The position numbers and the translations under genes were made by a program. The notes under the pieces were generated by a model. That model searched no databases. It saw nothing but the letters and a program-made list of their open reading frames with translations, and was not told the origin of the DNA. This document shows positions 59,552 through 64,000 of a stretch of DNA of 64,000 bases, piece after piece. How positions within the stretch are numbered: the stretch's first letter is position 1; each line of letters opens with the position of its first letter. This DNA is from Flammulina velutipes. Taxonomy: Eukaryota; Basidiomycota; Agaricomycetes; Agaricales; Physalacriaceae. The DNA is taken from NCBI GenBank assembly GCA_011800155.1, contig CM022378.1:186001-250000 (forward strand). The letters run 5' to 3'.

Positions 59552-60250
59552 ATGAACGCCTCCATGCCTCCTCCCAACTACGAGATGCACCCAGATCGCG
59601 CCAGAGACGCACATATCACTATGCCCGAACCAGAAGTGTTCAAGAGTGTGAATATGCCACGTATGATTTTCGTCTCATGCGATCACACCTTACACTCATT
59701 GTTATGTATACCAGAGCCTGCTCCTGGGTTCTTCCCGCTGTCTCCAGTGTCGCCGGCGCAAAGATCCCACAGCCACACTCCTTCAAATTCAAGTTATTAT
59801 TCGCCATCTCCTTCCCAGTGTACGTACATTCCTGTCCTATGTTTTGTCCCGCGCCCTCACAGACCAATTAGTCGGATCAGCATATCCCTCCTCAGTGTCC
59901 TTCCAAGGTTAGTAGGATGTGTTACCATCGTCTACCGTTACTGATTGCTCATATATCAGAGCCCCAGGCGGCCGTTAGCTACCAAAACGGAGGCTGCGAC
60001 ACTCCACCTCTGGATGGAGTCGTCGCCACCCGGCCATCCCCTCTTGGAAGTCATTCTGAACAATCCTCTACTCGTGGCATTGGAGACATATCTATTCTGA
60101 GCGGCGGAAGGTAAGCTATGTACAATGCTAACCTGGAAGGTCTCACTGATATTTGATTCCAGTAAGACCAACGGTAAATGCTGTGTGAGTTAACGATACT
60201 ACATCTCGACGATTGAGCTAACCTTTTGAGTACAGTGCATCGTTATGTAG
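59552..60250 (+). CDS. small Ser/Pro-rich protein with CaaX box
   Basis: Six exons fit exactly in phase: 59552-59660, 59715-59819, an exon of 36 nt near 59870-59910, 59960-60110, 60163-60184 and 60236-60250, totalling 146 codons. The protein has no signal peptide or membrane segment. It is rich in Pro and Ser (EPAPG-type segment FFPLSPVSPAQRS, HSHTPSNSSYYSPSPSQ) and ends GKCCCIVM. The last four residues form a CaaX prenylation box preceded by two further Cys, a pattern typical of lipid-anchored proteins that are prenylated and palmitoylated. The box is supplied by a five-codon last exon; if its intron were retained the end would be CCVS, also CaaX-like. It lies 1.3 kb downstream of the BET1-like gene. 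Family and function are unknown. Confidence 0.7.
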
Positions 60251-60561
60251 ATGATGACCCTCCTTTATTCAAAACCTCCGTCCTAATCGATAGTACAAAC
60301 TTCTTAGTACGATACACTAGCACTTCCATAATAAATCTTTTAATCTCACAACTACAACTACAAAGTGAGCTCCGCAAAGCTGAAGAAAGGCAGATGACTC
60401 ATACAAACCTGTATCGTAAAGCGATGGACGCCACTAGCCGGTCGTAATAGCCCAGGGGCGATGGGGAATTCTACGCTTTGATTTTGAGCCGGAGATGCAT
60501 CCACGAAAAGTGAACGTTATTCGAAACTATAGGTATAAAACTCCACTACTATACTGTCCGA
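60251..60561. other. convergent intergenic region
   Basis: 3' flanks of the CaaX gene and the transporter. A frame at 60226-60447 is open but begins inside the last exon of the CaaX gene in another frame. Confidence 0.5.
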
Positions 60562-62619
60562 TCACTTTCCATACTTACTCTTCTCTCGCAAGCCCTGTCC
60601 GTACTTCCACAGCAAAATAGGCCTTCAGAATCATTGAGATTTAGCTGCTCCGCGGTGCCATTGAAGAGAAAACTTACGCAGGACATCCTAGCAAGACAGA
60701 GATAGCTGCCAATATCGTCGTACCCTTCCCATATCCCAGACTATTGTACATGGCCGGGGCGAATAGTGGGAAACCAAATCCTGCGAGCGAGCGTAGACAT
60801 GATACGGCAGCAAGGGCTAAATAATTAGTCTCAGCGAGCGCTCATACAAGAGCCACAGATGCGCGCATACCTGAGGCAGCATAAAGGCTAAATGCGTCCA
60901 CGACGTACGCCTGCATGCTCTGGAATACCAAAATCATCCCAAAGCCAACCAAAGCCAGTCCAATATCCGTCCCTATCCAATGAACGTCCTGGTCAGCGCA
61001 CCATCCAGCTATGAGAACACCGATTGGCATGATGACAGAGCCAGGAATCATGGCAGCTGATGTAATGAGACTCAATAGGCGACTTTGAAGGATGGTTGAC
61101 ACTCACGAACACGGTATTCCGGTCTACCAACACCATTATTCTTCTCTTTCAGTCGCTTGTATATTATGTCCATGTAACGGGCGTTTAGTTGAGCCGCAAG
61201 AAATAGACCGATTCCTAGAGAGATATAATGTAGACCGGCGATGCCAACGCTTTGGCGATACACGTCCTTGAAAATCCTCGGTATCGTGGTAAGAAATACT
61301 GCAAAATTCCATCAGTTCGGTTGATGGGTAGCATATGGTACAGGAGAGACGTACAATAGAGTACGCCATAAACGAACGCCATGTAAATCCCGAGAACTTG
61401 AACAATCGGCTCCTGGACAAATAGCGCGAAAGGGCGGATGAGAGCCTTGCCGAAGATCTGTTGCCAGCTTTCGTGCAGGTCAGAAGATATATATATCGGG
61501 ATACAGAACATAGTCACCTCCGTCCTTGAGTTTCGTATATCGTGCGCACCTGACGCACATCCTTCTCGATGTCCATGCTCTTCCTAATACGCTGAGCTTT
61601 CCGTTCAAGCAGCACCGGTGCATAAGCTAAAGATTGAGATAAGCATTTTTGAGACCTGCGAAAGCGCAATCACAGCTCACTTTCTCTCAAGAGGAAGAAT
61701 CCCGCCACCTGAACGATGACATCGAAGATGCAAATCGACCAGAACTACAGAATCATATCAGAACCTCGTTCGTGCATAACAGATAGATAACATACCACCC
61801 ATCTCCATGACGTCTTCTCTGCAATCCACCCACCCGCAATTGGCCCAACGACCGGACCCATCATCGGGGCCAGCGAATATATCGCCATAGCCCTTCCCCG
61901 CTCCTCTGGATCCCACATATCTGCGAGCGCTCCTCCTCCTACAGCCAATGGTGCGGAACCACCAATCCCACACAAGAAGCGAAATGCGAGCATCTGACTT
62001 TGCGTTTGCGCGAAACCGCATCCTAAACACCAGACTAGTTTGGATTAATGATAACCCTTGAGGAGAGTAGTGGTTGACCTACCAAGGAAGAAGGCATTTC
62101 CTAATTGAAGGACAACGACGCGTCCGTATATCTCGCTTAGAGGACCTAGAAACTACGCAAAGGATGTGTGAGAATTCTAAACATGAATCTTTTGTGTGTG
62201 ACTGACCAAAGGACCAACAGCTGCCACCGTCGTGTTTAATTAGCTCTTGCCGCTGGAACTAGATGATAAGGCTCACCATAGGCTAATATAAATATCGACA
62301 CGGTCATAGCAATGAGAGTCTGGCTGTATATCCCCAGGTCGTTCCCGATGATCATTGCTGCCGGTGCAAGTATGGATGATGAAACGGGGCTGACGAAGGT
62401 GAAGAAGGACACGACGATGCTAGCCCTCCATTTGCGTGCATACAGCCAGCTACGAAAGGTCGGAATAAAGCGAGAAATATGGTTGACGACATACTGCTTG
62501 GGGTTCTGGGGATCATTTGGACCGTCCCAGTCTACTATTATGGTATCTTCGAGTGAGTCGTTCATTATGGTTGGGGATGTTGAGGCAATAGGATCAGGTT
62601 CCTTCGTGTTTGGGGACAT
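60562..62619 (-). CDS. MFS drug/polyamine transporter (DHA1-like)
   Basis: Minus-strand gene with about eight introns. The N-terminus NDPQNPKQY precedes the first membrane helix (IVVSFFTFVSPVSSSILAPA), as in fungal polyamine/drug:H+ antiporters. Next come motif A GPLSEIYGRVVV, LAFRFLCGIGGSAPLAVGGG, ADMWDPEERGRAMAIYSLAP and the antiporter motif C MGPVVGPIAGGWIAE. A cytoplasmic loop with KAQRIRKSMDIEKDVRQV and QIFGKALIRPFALF separates the two halves. The second half includes GLHYISLGIGLFLAAQ, MIPGSVIMPIGVLIAGWCAD and FGFPLFAPAMYNSLGYGKG. The final exon gives LLWKYGQGLREKSKYGK and the stop at 60562, reached through a GTAAGT donor that fits better than stopping at LLGCPA. Expected in the plasma membrane; substrate unknown. 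Confidence 0.9.
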
Positions 62620-63422
62620 GGCAGAAGAAGAAACGAAATGGAAAATGAGGTATAGCAGCCCAGCTTTTTATAGTGTTGAAGTGTGCGATCAGCATCGGAC
62701 TGTTAAAATATAGTGCGACCGTACACGGAGAGATCGTCTCGAAGTAAAAGTAACATTGTAGGATGGTACCAGACAAGATTTGAAGTCATTGAGTAATCGT
62801 ATAGGCCAATGAAAGCAATTCTAGCGCGGAAGCGTATGGTTGAAGGAAAGATGGGCCTGCTTACCAATCATATATGTCCCGCCCTATATATCGCCGTCGA
62901 ACGCGTGGAAGTACAGACTCCCATATCACAACTCAACCAACAGGCATCAGATGCATATCTTAGTAAATATTAGAAGAACCTCTTCGCCTGTACAGATTCC
63001 TTCGCTGGTTCTGCGTTTCTCTCAAGTCGATGGAAGCACTCATCAATCACTGATATGCTCATCCAGTTGACCACACTCGGCATGTTCCGGTAACCGTCTT
63101 CGTGTGGCGCAAAGACCAGCTATCCTAATCGATCCGGAATTCGTCCCTGTGCCACTCAAGATATTGTCTCCGAGTGCCACTCAACGAAGAATTTTCCAAA
63201 CTGGGAGAAAACACGAATTGGTTGAGCCACTCGACAAACAACCCATCACACTCGCCATTTTCAGCTATTCTTTAAAACCAATTGGCGCGATGAGCAGAGC
63301 CCTGGTGTTTAAAAAGGCGGGGTTTTCAGAGATGGCATCCATCAGCTCCCCGCTCGATATATCCCACCAGTCTCCCAATTGCCCTCCTCCAAGTCCCGCT
63401 CCCCGTACTCGCATTTACATCA
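62620..63422. promoter_or_regulatory. divergent intergenic region
   Basis: Lies between the ATG of the transporter (minus) and that of the C2H2 gene (plus), so it should contain both promoters. Open frames here (63104-63439) have no motif. Confidence 0.45.
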
Positions 63423-64000
63423 ATGGCTCGTCAGACTAGCAAGAGATCGACATCTGCATCATGCGTGAGCTTCCTTATTCAGCCTTCACCGCTTTTGTTT
63501 GTGCCACTCGGCTGACATACATTTCTTTTGTTCTCCTTAGATCTGTCACATCTGCAGCAAGAGAGTATCTCGTCCCGCTCAATTGAAGCGTCACCTAGAG
63601 ACCCATGATATACAGAGCAAAAAGTAAATCTCTTCTCTTCTTTGCTCGTAGTCTCAGTCCCTAATGAGATATTCGAAGCCGCTTCCCATGCCCTTACGAC
63701 GATTGTGGTTTCTCTGGGCGCCAGAAGTCAAATTTGAAGGTTCACATCAAGGCGATGTATGTGCTCTAGCTAAATCCTTTCCACAGACGCTGACAATCTC
63801 TATCTTATAGACACGATAGGACCAGAGACGTGTTTTGCCCTTTCTGTGACTACCAGACGACGAATCGTTCATCTCTCCTCCATCATCATGCACGATTCCA
63901 TCCCAACGTTGCGCCGCGTTCCGTATCGGAATGCACCTCGTCTCCCACCAGTTCCAGATCTTCGTCATCTTCGGAGGCGCCGACTGACAAGGAACACGAG
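63423..64000 (+). CDS. C2H2 zinc finger protein, truncated by window end
   Basis: Starts MARQTSKRSTSASC, then introns of about 65-90 bp separate three C2H2 fingers: ICHICSKRVSRPAQLKRHLE with TH, FPCPYDDCGFSGRQKSNLKV with HIKAMH-type ending, and FCPFCDYQTTNRSSLLHHH with ARFH. A Ser-rich segment follows (SVSECTSSPTSSRSSSSSEA) and the frame is open at the last base. Likely a DNA-binding protein; the remainder lies outside the window. Confidence 0.8.

Noticed and set aside
60226..60447. Separate small gene starting at 60226
   Set aside because: Overlaps the last intron and exon of the CaaX gene, and the splice phase of that gene is fully consistent.

Overview
The window looks like an accessory, transposon-rich stretch of a filamentous basidiomycete (probably Agaricomycetes) genome. 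Genes carry many short introns of about 40-60 bp with GT..AG ends, protein families are typical of mushrooms (Zn2Cys6 regulator, F-box, fungal phosphotransferase, HNH-like proteins), and there are no operons, Shine-Dalgarno sites or CRISPR arrays. The organism call is inference from gene structure and families.

Layout. 0.3-3.5 kb: a possibly broken zinc-binding gene and a MYND-finger gene. 4.3-18.5 kb: one large minus-strand zinc-finger gene of a transposase-like family, split by a 10-kb insert. The insert is nested: a 2.8-kb foldback element with roughly 1.2-kb inverted arms (6228-16234) that itself received a 7.2-kb LINE retrotransposon (6850-14047; one 2272-codon frame with endonuclease, reverse transcriptase and RNase H). 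20-27 kb: a WD40-like gene, a 141-bp minisatellite, a divergent pair of HNH-like genes and an uncharacterised gene. 29.9-36.2 kb: a 6.2-kb minisatellite of about 79 units, each holding a 14-bp perfect palindrome. 36.6-38.9 kb: a hAT transposase lacking a visible 5' end. 39.9-40.8 kb: a secreted protein resembling ADP-ribosyltransferases, apparently frameshifted.

41.7-60.3 kb is the most unusual part. Two unrelated small genes occur three times: a BET1-type SNARE (58 kb intact, 51 kb with a damaged anchor, 42 kb degenerate) and a small Ser/Pro-rich protein whose last exon of only five codons supplies a CaaX prenylation box. The CaaX exon is preserved in all three copies (CIVM, CIVM, CFVV). Two copies were hit by transposons: a 1.38-kb foldback with 8-bp target duplications sits in the third, and a 1.64-kb element with 6-bp duplications sits inside the last intron of the second. 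Comparison with the intact paralogue fixes those boundaries to the base. Between and around these copies are a phosphotransferase, an uncharacterised gene, an F-box gene and a Zn2Cys6 transcription factor.

60.5-64 kb: a major-facilitator drug/polyamine transporter and the start of a three-finger C2H2 protein cut by the window end. Apart from the SNARE/CaaX pairing and the divergent HNH pair, nothing suggests a shared pathway. Exon joins were chosen by hand from splice consensus and reading phase and need transcript confirmation.
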